Below, one piece after another: positions 44,327 to 57,220 of a stretch of 64,000 bases of DNA (the first letter of the stretch is position 1; each line of letters starts with the position of its first letter). Origin of the DNA: Bromus sterilis (lineage: Eukaryota; Streptophyta; Magnoliopsida; Poales; Poaceae); assembly GCA_950022295.1 (NCBI GenBank), contig OX465598.1, positions 95,022,001 to 95,086,000 on the forward strand, read 5' to 3'. The notes beneath the pieces were generated by a model. It searched no databases, was not told the DNA's origin, and worked only from the letters and a program-made list of their open reading frames with translations. The position numbers were made by a program, and so were the translations under genes.

Positions 44327-46844
44327 TTTGCCGCTCCTCCAGCTAATTGCGCCACCGTTCAACATGAAAACATATCCCGTCTGGGATTTCGAGTCATCTA
44401 GATCTGAGCCGAGGCTTGCGTCAACGTAACCCTTTACGGTGAGCTCCTCATCAACTCTTCCATAAACGAGAAAGAGATCCTTTGTTCTTCTCAAGTACTT
44501 TAGGATATTCTTTACTCCTGTCCAGTGGGCCATTCCTGGATTTCTCTGGTAGCGATTAGTCATACTAATGGCCAGCGCTAAATCCGGTCTGGTACATAAC
44601 ATAGCATCCATGAGAGAACCTATGGCTGAGGCATAGGGCTTTGAGGACATCTCCTCCTTCTCTTTTGCTGTGGTTGGACATTGAGTCACACTTAACTTGA
44701 CACCTTTTATAACTGGCAAGAGACCTCTCTTGGAGTTATCCATTTTGAACCTTTTCAATATCTTGTCAATATAAGTGCTCTGACTCAAGGCCAACCGTCG
44801 ATTAGGTCTATCTCTATAGATCTTAATCCCTAATATGTACGCAGCTTCACCAAGGTCCTTCATGGAAAATTATCCATTCAGATATTCCTTTACTTCTTCT
44901 AAGAATTTCTTATCGTTCCCTATCAGTAATATGTCATCTACATATAACACAAGGAATGCTACAGAGCTCCCACTCAGTTTCTTATAGACGCAGAACTCTT
45001 CGACGTTTTGGACAAATACAAAAGCTTTAATGACCTCATCAAATCGAAGATTCCAGCTCCGAGATGCTTGCGTCAACCCATAGATGGACCGTTGAAGTTT
45101 GTACACCTTACCAGCATTTCTAGGATCGATAAACCCCTCTGGTTGCATCATATACAACTCTTCCTCAATGTTGCCATTAAGGAAAGCAGTTTTCACATCC
45201 ATCTGCCATACCTCGTAATCATGATAGGCAGCTATTGCTAGTAGGATCCGGATAGACTTGATCATCGCTACAGGAAAGAATGTCTCCTCGTAGTCAACTC
45301 CTTGAATTTGTCGGAACCCCATCGCGACAAGTCGAGCTTTGTAGACAGATACATTTCCGTCTGCGTCGGTCTTTTTCTTGAAAATCCATTTATTCTCGAC
45401 GGCCTTGCGGTCCTCGAGAATATCCACCAAAGTCCAAACTTTGTTGGTGTACATGGAGTCTATTTCGGATTTCATGGCTTCTAGCCATTTCTCGGACTCG
45501 GGTCCCTCCATTGCTTCTTTGTAGTTCTCAGGTTCGTCAGGTTCATTTAACATGACTGCATTGACAAGTTGCCCATAAAACTGAGTTTTTACTCGGGCTC
45601 TTGATGACCTGCGGGGTACAATAGGATCCTCTTCATCTTGATCATGATCATCATGTATGTCACGATAGTTATGAATATCATGATGACCGTTCTCTTCAGC
45701 TCCCACTACGGAAGATGGTTCCGGAACAACTTCCATTGCCATTTCTTCCACTTGGAGTGATTGGTCAATTATCTCGTTGAGGTCTATTTTCCTCCCACTC
45801 AATTCTGTCGAAAGAAACTCTTTCTCAAGAAAGCATCTAGTCTTGGCGACAAACGTTTTACCCTCAGACTGGTTGTAGAAGGTGTATCCAACGGTTTCCC
45901 TTGGATATCCCATAAAGATGCACTTATCCGCTTTTGATTCGAGTTTGTCAGGCTGAAGTTTCCTAACATAAGCCTCACAACCCCAAATCTTCAAGTGAGA
46001 CAACTTTGGTTTCTTGCCATGCCATTCCTCAAATGGTGTTGTCTTTACGGATTTGGACGGCACCCTATTAAGAATGTAAGCGGCAGTTTCTAATGCATAC
46101 CCCCAGAATGAGACAGGTAAGTCGGAATGAGACATCATCGATCGTACGCTATCCAATAGAGTTCGATTACGTCGCTCAGAAACACCGTTACGCTGAGGTG
46201 TTCCTGCCGGCGTAAGTTGTGGTACGATGCCACAAGTCTTAAGATGATCGCCAAACTCGTGACTTAAATACTCGCCTCCTCGATCGGATCGAAGGTGCTT
46301 CATTTTCTTCCCGAGTTGATTCTCAACCTCACTCTGAAATTCCTTGAACCTTTCAAAGGTTTCAGACTTATGTTTCATTAAGTAGATATACCCATATCTT
46401 CTTAAGTCATCAGTGAAGGTCACGAAGTAACGAAGACCATTGCGTGTGGGGACGTTCATAGGTCCACATACATCTGAATGTATGATCCCTAACAAGTCTT
46501 CCACATGCTCCATTGTTCCATTGAATGGAGTCCTTGTCATCTTTCCCATAAGGCATGGTTCACATGTGTCAAGGGATCCAAAATCCAATGACTTCAGAAC
46601 TCCATCATCATGAAGCTTCTTCATGCGCTTTTCACCAATATGACCAAGTCGACAATGCCACATCGTCATGTGTTCTTTGCCACTAGGTTTTAATCTTTTG
46701 GCCTCTAAGTTATCAATATGAAGTATATCAAAATCGAGATTAAGAATGAATAAGCCATTTTTCTCCGGTGCGTGAACATAAAACACATCATCCATATAAA
46801 TCGCACAACCAATTGTATCTGACTTAAAAGAATAGTGGTCTCGC
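44327..46844 (-). pseudogene. Element C integrase, RT and part of RNase H
   Basis: After removal of solo LTR D this continues the RNase H fragment. A TAA at 44870-44872 (CAA in A and E, between EYLNG and FSMKDLG) stops the RT frame just after the YVDD block. The integrase zinc site, catalytic Asp and Glu segments and the RT palm are otherwise readable. Element B cuts the frame at 46844, near the protease-integrase border. The part below about 45510 is A-like and the part above is E-like. Confidence 0.87.
46840..46844. repeat. Target site duplication CTCGC, left of element B
   Basis: It pairs with CTCAC at 55113-55117. The one difference is a CpG-to-CpA (C-to-T on the other strand) change. 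Confidence 0.8.
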
Positions 46845-48565
46845 TGTTGGGGTTCGCAGCAGAAAACACAAATTTTTCTAACTAGCGTTCCCATAACCGA
46901 AGATCTAGCTAGCCGTATTACCGTAACGGAAAAGAGTGCGGAAATAACATACCTCGGGGTGTAGTCCGTTGCACGGGAAACGTTCCTGCAAACGTGGTTG
47001 ATGTAGCCGATCAAGGTTCACAGCCCCCTGGCTGTGTTGAGCACCCGGATGGGTGTAGTGCCACACGTGTAGCACCTCGTAGTACTCGCACACGTACGAG
47101 ACTCGATGACGACCTCCGTTCTCCGATCCATCGAAGGTGGCGGAAGCAGACCTCCGGACGGAGCTTCGGCAGCACGACGGCCTCCGATTCTAGCAGAGAA
47201 GCCTCAATTCCACTATAGGATCACACTAGGGCCCACCGTGAAAGAGACAAGGGAGGGGAGAAGACCAGAGAAAACCGATCTCAATTCGGAGTAATATTTA
47301 TTTTCTCACGAATTTCTGTGTATTAAATATGTGCACCCTGCCCATCTATATATAGGCAATGTGGGACTAAAGTCCCTTTGCTAAGGGGGGTGGCCGGCAA
47401 AGGGGGGGGGGGGAGGGGGCGCACCCCTCATGGGCCCTAGGGCCCATGGCGCCTTCCCCCTTTTCCCTTTTTCTTTTTCCCTTTAATTTTCCCTAATGGG
47501 CCTTTTTCTTCACTAAGGCCCATTGCACATATTAATTAGAAATAAAATAATTTTAATTATTAATTCAATTAATTAATAACTAAAACATAATATTCCATCT
47601 CCCGGTGCTCCGGAACACCTTCCAGTTCACTCCGAATTTGTTTGGTTCAACACGGTACTTCTCCGATGTTGTTTCCTTTATTCTCTGGTTACTCCGATGG
47701 TTCCGGAAAAGGTCTCCGATTTCATCGAGACCTTAAGTGTGTTACCCTACGGTCCGAGAACAATCCAGTCATGACCGAGATGAGGCTACGATCAATGATC
47801 ATCAGCGGGACCTGGATGCCCATAATGACCCCTGTGCATTCCGGATATCAAACACCGATTGGACCTTACGCCGTATAGCATTCCCTTTGTCAGCGATACT
47901 GGATTGTTCCGAGATTCGATCAATGACATCCTATGTCTGGTTCAACCTCGTTCTGAACTAATCCTCATTCACTCGTTCCTGTGATATTCTTCCCCATGAC
48001 CTAGTCACACGCTGCAGCTTTATGGATGGAATCTCACCAAGTGGGCCCCGAGTATCTATCCATTATATGGATTGACAAATCCCGCTCTTGTAACAATACT
48101 CCTCCACATATCTCCACGGAATACTCAAGATACAACCGTTATGACCCGCATATTTTAGTCAGGTGGTGGGATGTAGGTCAAAGCATCCGGGAAGATAGCA
48201 ATTATGCACGTACTCACGGTCAAAGGAACGGTCTACCACGTTCTGTAATTACAACACTGAACCTTCACAAGATTTGATCATGCTGTAATGCTTACTTTGG
48301 GTAATGTTCATGACGTCGCTTAACCAGTGAGGTGACCTCATAGTCAAGAGACTTAATTGTCCATGATCGCGAAACCACGACCATCATGTTGACCATGAAC
48401 TAGTTATCGATGTAGAGGCTAACTAGGAACTCTGGGGGTTTCTATACCACACCTGCATCATTGTTTCACTAACACAATTCTAGCACGGTATGAAACTGGT
48501 TATGAACTTGCTTAGATATATTGGAATAATCATATATTATTTGCCTCTAGAGCATATATCCAACA
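46845..48565 (-). repeat. LTR-B left (3' LTR in element sense)
   Basis: Starts TGTTGGGGTTCGCAGC and ends ATATATCCAACA on the plus strand. A TATA-like ctatatatagg lies near 47346. Compared with the right LTR it lacks a short segment after the TATA region. Confidence 0.92.
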
Positions 48566-51500
48566 GTCTCCCACTTGCACTAGAGTGCTAATAATCTAGC
48601 CGCATTTTTCCGATCATAATCATCTTATCACATAAGTGTTCATTGATCATGCATGCTCATGGAAGAGGGTTCGTCAACGAACTGCACCAATTCAGATTCG
48701 TATGTTTCCTTTGCAACTGGTATAGGTCAAAACTCTTTTGACATACCACTCATTATCATATAATGGTTGGATATAAGTTTCGCGGGAGAGTGAGACTATT
48801 ATTTCACAGTATCCTCCAATGATCTCTTGGTTTAGTCTTTAGAAGACTCATCCTTAGTCATATATACTGGGAAATACACTCAACCAGAAGGCCAATACTT
48901 CTAACGCTAAACTTTTATCCATACGTCTACTTTCTTAAGTAGTATTATGTTTGTAGTGCCGTGAATTTTGCTCACATTTCTTTCATGTCTTTGGTGATGT
49001 CTCTAATTCCATATAGACCCATAATATGGCTTGCAATTGTAATCTTGCATTACATTCAAGTCTATTATCCTTTCTATATTTTAGAGAATAGTCCTCAGTA
49101 TTCCTCATATACTGAATGTATGGACTTTATTCAGATTCTGTGTTTTACTCCTAAAGCACATCGGAATCTGTTCTTCTTCCAAGAACTTTTGAGTCATTCT
49201 GTTGTTGGATTCACAATGCATGTTATATGGTAGAATCATATGTCAAGAACATATAAGATCACATGTCCAGTACATGGTGCATCTCTATTCTTCCATCAAG
49301 ACATTGCTTGTGATATTTGGATTTCACCCATTATATAATTTCTAGCCACAAGAACCTGTTTCTTGTCTTAGAAGATTATTCCAACCTTCACTTCGTTTCA
49401 TTATCCGTATCTTAATCTACTCATATAGATTTCAACGTGTAATGTGTTGGTATTTCACATAAAAGAAGATTCTTGCAATCCTGTATTTTATTTGCCTTAT
49501 GCTCTATATATATATCATAATGCACATATGTATATAAGACGATTCTCTATATACACAATCAATGCATATCCATATATATACATATGAGATCATTCTTCAC
49601 ACATATCAATGCATATATGTTTGAGACAATGATCATGCTCCCACTCAAATATATCCATCATATACTCATATATTTGTGGTTCAACTTTCATCAAGTCATT
49701 TTATTGTTCACTATGTCTCACATAATGACAAAGCTTCCAAAGCTCCCACTCAGAAAATGCCCTCTGCATTCCAAGTTTCCGGGAAGTCTTCAAAGCTCCC
49801 ACTCAGTTTCATGAAACTGCAGGCCCACTCGATATTTTGGTCATCACAAAATCACTTGATCAAATCAAGGTTGAGGGTTCCTGTCTTGAGGTACTATAGT
49901 CCATCCTTTTAACGAAATAACCTTCGTCATGCCCATTGTAATTCTCTTTCAAATCCCAAATTTGACTGAGATGCAATTTCAGGCTATGGTCCATCGTAGT
50001 GTAAATGAAACATTTTATTGATTAAAGCATTCCTACGTTTCCGTAGTCAATCACCATTGAACTTTGGTCATAACCAAATAATGCCTTATGCCCATTACAT
50101 TATTCTCAATAACTCTCCAGTTTATCGAGAATATGAAATAACCGATTTATTTTACGGGACGTGAGCCATCCTATATGTAACTCAATATTGTTTCATTTCT
50201 CCTCGTGTTCTAGGCTACCATCATTCCTTTGTGTCTTCGAGCAATGTTATTTTTATTGTTTTTATTAAGAAGACTCATGATTATTGTTCTGTACAGAACC
50301 TATTCATGACAACCTTCTAAATTCAACAATGGCTTCAACTCATATACCAAGGTCAATCATCTTTGGCATATCCTTCCTTATATAGCATCATTACAGCGGA
50401 ACACGCTTACGTTGCAATACTATGATATTCTGAAGGCAAGGTCCAATACCCCGGTCAAAGTTTCCATTATCTCCCATTGGATCCGTGTCGAGAGACTTCT
50501 TCTCGCATTACCAATCAAGAAACACACAATTTTGCTATTCGGGGAGAATATGTAATTTCAATTGCTTGTAGTTTTATTACAAAGAAATTCTTTCTTTTAA
50601 GAAACCTTATAACACCATCATTTATGGAGCTATCATGTCTCGTTAGATTCAGGATGGTTTCCTATTCATGAAGTGGGTGTTTTAACTTAATGAATTAAAC
50701 AACCTTATTCGACAATAACTATAGTGCTAGGGGAAAGAACGTTTAGACCATACTACGGCTTAGTATGACTACGAATGGTTTAAGTAGTCTAGCACTTTCA
50801 ACTTCCATCGTAGTTTGTGGTACAACTTCCACAAGTCTCCCATTATGTCAATATCAATACTTATCACTTCGGATCGTAGCGTAGTCATATGTATCCTTGT
50901 ATTCTCACTTCTCACTGTGATTCCTGAATCTCAGTTTTATGATCTCAATTGAATACAACTTTCAATTAATCATATGAAGTCTTTAATGATAACTCTCGTG
51001 CCCATTTAGTACATCATTTATGTATAATGATTGGCACAAGTTCTACTTGCTAGAACCTTGTCATGGTTATATTTATTGCAGAGGTTCATAGATCGTGTAT
51101 CTAATCCATCTCATGCAATCAAGTTATGATTTTCATTCGATAATGAACTCACAAGTTAATAGATCATACATTTAATGAATTCATCAGTTATGAAGTCACC
51201 TCATGCAATCAAATCTTTGACTTGTTATAATCAAGACAACTTTATCATTAAACATTGAATATTTCTTGACAATAATAGTAGTATTATAAATGCTTTCTAT
51301 CATATCATAAATCAAGACGTAATCAAAGTATAAGCACACTTTTATTCATAAAGATGGAACAACTGACTTGTCTCATTACATGAATAACTTTGTCTCGCGA
51401 GATGCAAGACACACAACTAAGTGTTCATACTATAATGATTACATAAGATTTATCTAATACTCTAAGTATCTCCTATGATAGATGTCTCGGCGGAATCCAT

Positions 51501-51600
51501 GCTGGCCATCAACTGACTTGATATCCATCAATCCTTGATTTCACCTCTTCCCGTCCATGCAACGGCAGGTCCTGTTTTCATAAAACAGAATAAGTATCAG
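48566..51600 (-). pseudogene. Element B non-coding internal region with fossil pol traces
   Basis: No ORF of note. At about 49795-49870 the plus strand reads agctcccactcagtttc, gatattttgg, tcacaaaa and gatcaaatcaa, in the order of the RT segment of element A (33,150 region homologue near 34,150-34,230: gctcccactcagtttc, gacgttttgg, acaaatccaaaa, catcaaatcgaa). The agctcccactcag block occurs again nearby. I read this as a long-dead RT kept inside a mobile element. The alignment was made by eye and is short. Confidence 0.5.
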
Positions 51601-51608
51601 ATACTCAT

Positions 51609-52298
51609 TTACTGCAAATGTTGTATAAGGGAATAAACATTTATAAAGTATATCAAGTATATACCTTCTCCATCAACAACTTCTCCTTCAATGGGTTCAA
51701 CCTTCAGGTACTGAAGTCTATCCATGAAGTTAGAGAACTCGAGGCTTTCACCTCTGCCGACATAGCCATGGACATGGTCTGTATAGCTTGGTGGAAGCGA
51801 GTGTAACACCGTGTATATCGCAGACTCATGTGTGGTCTCATAGTCGAAGTCATCTACGAGGCTCAGATGTATCTCATGCATCTTGGCCAAGTGTGCCTTC
51901 AGGCAAGAGCCTTCTTCCATCTTTGTAGAGAGAAACTCACTTTCTAACTCAAATCTGGCAACTCTAAACCGATGCAAGTTTGATGACTTCAGCTCATCGA
52001 TCATATCATATGTATCCAAATCAGCATACTCCTCACGCAAAGGTTGCGGAATGCTGGTTTCTATGATACCCTTAGCTATGGCATATGTCCTTCGACGATA
52101 CTGATAATCAATCGCCGCTTGTGCATCCATGTCGTTTGCTGGAGGGTTTCCCACATGCTCTTTAGTTAAGAATGAAAGGTTGATTCTCTTGAGCACGGCT
52201 CTAAGGCGTAAGTACCAACTAACGAAGTTTGACCCATTTTCTTTAAGTCTTTCACCATGTAAGAAGGAAACCATTTCAAGGTACTGGGTATTATCCAT
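51609..52298 (-). CDS. Gag (capsid) protein of element B
   Basis: The 229-residue frame begins MDNTQYLEMVSFLHGERL and has the copia gag core: NGSNFVSWYLRLRAVL, then a helical middle with TYDMIDELK, EFLSTKMEEGS and LHSLPPSYTDHV. These line up with the gag of element A (GSNFTSWFRTLRILL, AYEIITDLK, AFFSAKMEEHT, LRSLPPSYESFV). There is no zinc knuckle, protease or later domain. It would form virus-like particles in the cytoplasm if expressed. The ORF is uninterrupted while the rest of the internal region has decayed, which hints at selection on gag. It may contain the complete gag product of this family. Confidence 0.75.
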   Translation of the reverse strand: MDNTQYLEMVSFLHGERLKENGSNFVSWYLRLRAVLKRINLSFLTKEHVGNPPANDMDAQAAIDYQYRRRTYAIAKGIIETSIPQPLREEYADLDTYDMIDELKSSNLHRFRVARFELESEFLSTKMEEGSCLKAHLAKMHEIHLSLVDDFDYETTHESAIYTVLHSLPPSYTDHVHGYVGRGESLEFSNFMDRLQYLKVEPIEGEVVDGEGIYLIYFINVYSLIQHLQ

Positions 52299-53361
52299 TT
52301 TCTACAAACATAATTGCACGGAACACAATTAAGACTAGTTCACAACAATGAGTTCATATAATCATATGAGCTCGCACTAAAACAATTCATCCCTAGGAAG
52401 TTTTAGTGATTACATGATCCAGATTCACTGCCCGACCTCGAATATCACACGGCCGACGGGTCAGTTTCAAAGGTAGACAACAACTTGTGCGATCACATTA
52501 TCTTATATGTACTGTGACTCATGCTCGATCTTTCGATCTCTAGTATTCCGAGGCCATATCTTCATATGCTAGGTTCGCCAAATTAACCTCCATGTTATAT
52601 GCTGCTCAGCAAGGCCATATCTGCATATGCCAGGCTTGCCGAACCCAAACTCATGCGAACTCCATTGAATATGTAGGACAACTCCGGTATGTACGGAGCA
52701 TCAAGCCATATGGGAGAACCTTCCAGGCGGTGCACACTTCGGTAGAATACTTGTGTTTGGCTTTGTTAAGGGATCATCTTATCACATGCTACCGTCGTGT
52801 ATCCTATACTAGCAAGTTTTAAGATGTCTGAGCTATGGCAACACTAAGTCTACAGTGTCTCCATTTTAGTTTGTTTTATGATGACGATTACTACTTACTA
52901 GTAACACATAGCAAAGCTATCGCTACATCACAAACAAACGAATGATAGCCCCCACTTAGCAATACAAGGTTTAGACGGTCTAGTTGTATATTGCAAGTTT
53001 TACGTGGCTGCTAGGGCTTTCATAGTTAAACAGGTTTTAACCTGCGAGTCAACCACAACGTCAACCATACGATTGTCTCTATTACACCCCGCACGGGGCC
53101 CTCCGTTGCAAATGCCACATCCGCTAAAGTAGAGAGACGGACACCCCCAACCACTTTATATGGTACAAGCCGTATGTCAAGCGTGGAACCAGTCTCGCGT
53201 AAGCGTACGCGTAAGGTCGGTCGGGGACCGCTTCATCAAACAATGCCACAGATGTGAACAAGGACACGTGGGAGGGTAACAATCATACAATCAACGCCCA
53301 CATCCCCGATGTGTTCTGTCCGTACAGTAATACTAAGCATAGACCTAGCTCATGATACCAC

Positions 53362-55112
53362 TGTTGGGGTTCGCAGCAGAAAACACAAATTTTTCTAACT
53401 AGCGTTCCCATAACCCAAGATCTAGCTAGCCGTATTACGGTAACGGAAAAGAGTGCGGAAATAACATACCTCGGGGTGTAGTCCGTTGCGCGGGAAACGT
53501 TCCCGCAAACGTGGTCGATGTAGCCGATCAAGGTTCACAGCCCCCTAGCTGTGTTGAGCACCCGGATGGGTGTAGTGCCACACGTGTAGCACCTCGTAGT
53601 ACTCGCACACGTATGAGACTCGATGACGACCTCCGTTCACCGATCCAGCGAAGGTGGCAGAAGCAGACCTCTGGACGGAGCTTCGGCAGCACGACGGCCT
53701 CCGATTCTAGCAGAGAAGCCTCAATTCCACTATAGGCTCACACTAGGGAGCCCACCGTGAAAGATACAAGGGAGGGGAGAAGACCGGAGAAAACCGATCT
53801 CAATTCGGAGTAATATTTAATTTCTCACGAATTTCTGTGTATTAAATATGTGCACCCTGCCCATCTATATATAGGCAGAGGGGAGGGAGTCAACCCCTCT
53901 CCCTTAGCAATGTGGGACTAAAGTCCCTTTGCTAAGGGGGGTGGCCGGCCAAGGGGGGGGGAGGGGGCGCACCCCTCATGGGCCCTAGGGCCCATGGCGC
54001 CTCCCCCCTTTTTCCTTTTTCTTTTTCCCTTTAATTTCCCCTAATGGGCCTTTTTCTCCACTAAGGCCCATTGCACATATTAATTAGAAATAAAATAATT
54101 TTAATTATTAATTCAATTAATTAATAACTAAAACATAATATTCCATCTCCCGGTGCTCCGGAACACCTTCCGGTTCACTCCGAATTTGTTTGGTTCAACA
54201 CGGTACTTCTCTGATGTTATTTCCTTTATTCTCTGGTTACTCCGATGGTTCCGAAAAAGGTCTCCGATTTCATCGAGCCTTAAGTGTGTTACCCTACGGT
54301 CCGAGAACACTCCAGTCATGACCGAGATGAGGCTACGGTCAATGATCATCAGCGGGACCTGGATGCCCATAATGACCCCTGTGCATTCCGGATATCAAAC
54401 ACCGATTGGACCTTACGCCGTATAACATTCCCTTTGTCAGCGATACTGGATTGTTCCGAGATTCGATCAATGACATCCTATGTCTGGTTCAACCTCGTTC
54501 TGAACTAATCCTCATTCACTCGTTCCTGTGATATTCTTCCCCGTGACCTAGTCACACGCTGCATCTTTATGGATGGAATCTCACCGAGTGGGCCCCGAGT
54601 ATCTATCCATTATATGGATTGACAAATCCCGCTCTTGTAACAATACTCCTCAACATATCTCCACGGAATACCCAAGATACAACCATCATGACCCGCATAT
54701 TTCAGTCAGGTGGTGGGATGTAGGTCAAAGCATCCGGGAAGATAGCAATTATGCACGTACTCACGGTCAAAGGAACGGTCTACCACGTTCTGTAATTACA
54801 ACACTGAACCTTCACAAGATTTGATCATGTTGTAATGCTTACTTTGGGTAATGTTCATCACGTCACTTAGCCAGTGAGGTGACCTCATAGTGAAGAGACT
54901 TAATTGTCCATGATCGCGAAACCACGACCATCATGTTGACCATGAACTAGTTATCGATGTAGAGGCTAACTAGGAACTCTGGGGGTTTCTATACCACACC
55001 TGCATCATTGTTTCACTGACACAGTTCTAGCACGGTATGAAACTGGTTATGAACTTGCTTAGATATATTGGAATAATCATATATTATTTGCCTCTAGAGC
55101 ATATATCCAACA
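53362..55112 (-). repeat. LTR-B right (5' LTR in element sense)
   Basis: Matches 46845-48565 closely. It holds an additional short segment (gaggggagggagtcaacccc area, near 53878) missing from the left LTR. The primer-binding-type sequence lies just inside at 53347-53360. Confidence 0.92.
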
Positions 55113-56265
55113 CTCACTTCAAGCAAGAACCACTAACGATGTTCACACTCAATGCGGGTACATAGTAGCACTTATTCAAAATCAAAACTAATCCCGAAGG
55201 GAGACTAAGATGCTTCGTGCTGACCGCCACCACTTCAATCCGGCAGCCGTTTCCCATGCGCATCGTCACTTCATCTTTCATCAAGCGTCGCCTATTCCGT
55301 AGCCCCTGAGAGGAGTTAGAAATATGAGAAACAGATCCTGTATCAAATATCCAGGATTTGTTCCCAGCGCTTGTTAAGAAAAGATCAATAACGTGTATAT
55401 CAAATATACCTTTGTATCTTCTGACAATCTTGCCAGCCTTCTTATCCTCTAGGTACTTGGGGCAGTTGCGTTTCCAGTGACCATCACCCTTGCAGTAGAA
55501 GCACTCAACGCCGGGCTTGGGTCCAGGTTTGGGTGCCTTACGAGGAGTGACAACTAGCTTGTCACCCTTCTTCGGGCTTCCCTTCTTTCCCTTCTCCTTC
55601 TTGCCAGACTTCTTGAATTCAACGGTCTTGTTGACCATGAATACATCATGCTCCTTCTTGATCTCAACCTCAGCAGTTTTCAGCATGGCAAACAACTCAG
55701 AAGGGGTCTTAGTCATCCCCTGCATGTTGTAGTTCAACACAAAGCCTTTGTAGCTAGGGGGCAACGACTGCAGCACCCTATCAACAGCAAGTTCATCTGG
55801 AATCTGACATTCCAGAGCATTCAAGCGTTGAACGTAGCCAGACATCTTGACCACCTGCTCACTAACACTGCTATGCTCATCCATCTTTGATGAGAAGAAA
55901 GCTTCAGAAGCCTCATAACGTTCAGCCCTGGCTTAGGGTGCAAAGACGGCCTTGAGGTCGGTGATTATCTCATATGCACCCATCCTCTCAAAGCGTTTCT
56001 GCAGCTCAGACTCCATGGAGTAAAGCATTCCACTCTGGACAAGGTTGTAATCATCCGTCTTGGAGAGGTAGACATTCTTCTCATCCTGACTAGCGTCTGC
56101 TGGTGGTTCGTCACCTAACGCGGCCTCTAGTACGTATGCCATCTTGAGGGGAACGAGGAGAATCCTCAGAGTGCAGAACTAGTTGGTGAAGTTTGACCCA
56201 TCGGTTTTCAGTTTGTCTTTGTCTAGGAATGACCCTAAGTTGAATGAGGGGCGAGGTGCAGCCAT
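55113..56265 (-). pseudogene. Element C gag and protease, with nonsense codons
   Basis: The start is at 56265. TAG at 56179-56181 replaces the Trp of the FTSWF motif, and a TAA near 55932 follows FAP where A has Gln. The rest is open from 55884 to the border with element B. It includes a Lys-rich linker, the zinc knuckle CFYCKGDGHWKRNC and the protease DTGS motif. The last codons at 55113-55117 are the target duplication of element B. This copy shows what element A has lost from its gag. Confidence 0.87.
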
Positions 56266-57207
56266 CTACAATGGTTATTTGCAAAACAGATATTTAGACT
56301 TTGTTCATAATTGGAGTTCAATTTTAATTAATTCTAAAACTCCCACTTAGTTAAACATCTCTCCAAATTTACTAAGTGATTAACATAATCCTAGTTTGAA
56401 TGATCGTCCTCGAATATCACACGGCCGACGACACATCTCCCTAGGTAGGCCCTCATGCCAATCATATCCGTTATATGACTCATGCTTAACCTTTCGGTCA
56501 TCCGTATCCCAAGCTCATATCTACATATGTCAAGCCTGCCAGTCGAACCTTAGTGTATGGCTGTTCAGCAAGGCCATATCTGCATATGCTAGGCTTGCCA
56601 AACCCAACCTCATGCGATCGCTAATGTATGTATGACACCCGATCATCACGGCCTGCCTATCATAAAGAGATCCTTCCAGGCGGTGCCCACTAAGGGAGAA
56701 TACAATCATGGTATTGAGAGAGATTATCCTATCATGCTACCGTCGCATATCTAGCATATTAGCAAGACAAGAAGTAAAACTGTAAATCATACAAGCTATG
56801 ACCCCCCTTTACATGCAAATTAAAGTTAAAACGCCTTCTACTTTATCTTTTGCAAGTTTTACGTGGCTGCTAAGGGGTTTCGAGAGGCAACCGCTTTCTA
56901 TCCTGCGAAAACAAGCCACAACACCAATCATGCAATCGTCTCTATTACACCCCTGTCAGGGCCCTCCGTTGCAAACGTCTTCGCGTCGCTAATGTTAGAG
57001 AGACAGACACCCCTAGCCACTTATATGGTACAAGCCATATGTCAAGCGTGGAACCAGCCTCGCGTAAACACGTAAGGTCGGTCGGGGCCGCTTCATCAGG
57101 ACATTGCCGCAACGCTAAACGAGTACACGTGGGAGGGTAACAATTGGAGAATTGATGCCCACATCTTAGATGTGTTCTACCCGTACAATACATCTACTCA
57201 TAGCCTT

Positions 57208-57219
57208 GCTCTGATACCA
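57208..57219 (-). promoter_or_regulatory. Primer-binding site (initiator tRNA-Met type)
   Basis: On the minus strand TGGTATCAGAGC begins one base inside LTR-C, complementary to the 3' end of plant initiator tRNA-Met, the usual copia primer. Confidence 0.8.
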
Positions 57220-57220
57220 C

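Larger units (their letters stand above)
46845..55112 (-). mobile_element. Element B: complete non-autonomous copia element with gag only
   Basis: LTRs at 46845-48565 and 53362-55112 enclose 4.8 kb. A primer-binding-type sequence (agctcatgatacca) borders the right LTR, and a polypurine tract (reverse complement of gtctcccacttgca) borders the left, so it reads on the minus strand. The only good ORF is a 229-residue gag. About 3 kb between gag and the 3' LTR has no ORF, yet short blocks echo copia pol. The LTRs are very similar apart from about 30 bp missing from the left one, so B moved recently, presumably with proteins supplied by relatives. It sits inside element C with a 5-bp duplication. 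Confidence 0.88.
39669..57220 (-). mobile_element. Internal region C: mosaic copia element split by two insertions
   Basis: Three pieces (39669-40074, 44322-46844, 55113-57220) join into one copia internal region once the solo LTR D and element B are removed. From the RNase H end to about 45510 it matches element A. From about 45524 to the gag start and leader it matches element E. Its bordering LTRs are also of two types, A-type at the 3' side and E-type (57221-58887) at the 5' side. Several nonsense codons make it inactive. Confidence 0.85.

Noticed and set aside
46994..47294. ORFs within LTR-B as genes
   Set aside because: Same ORFs recur in both LTR copies; they are LTR sequence.
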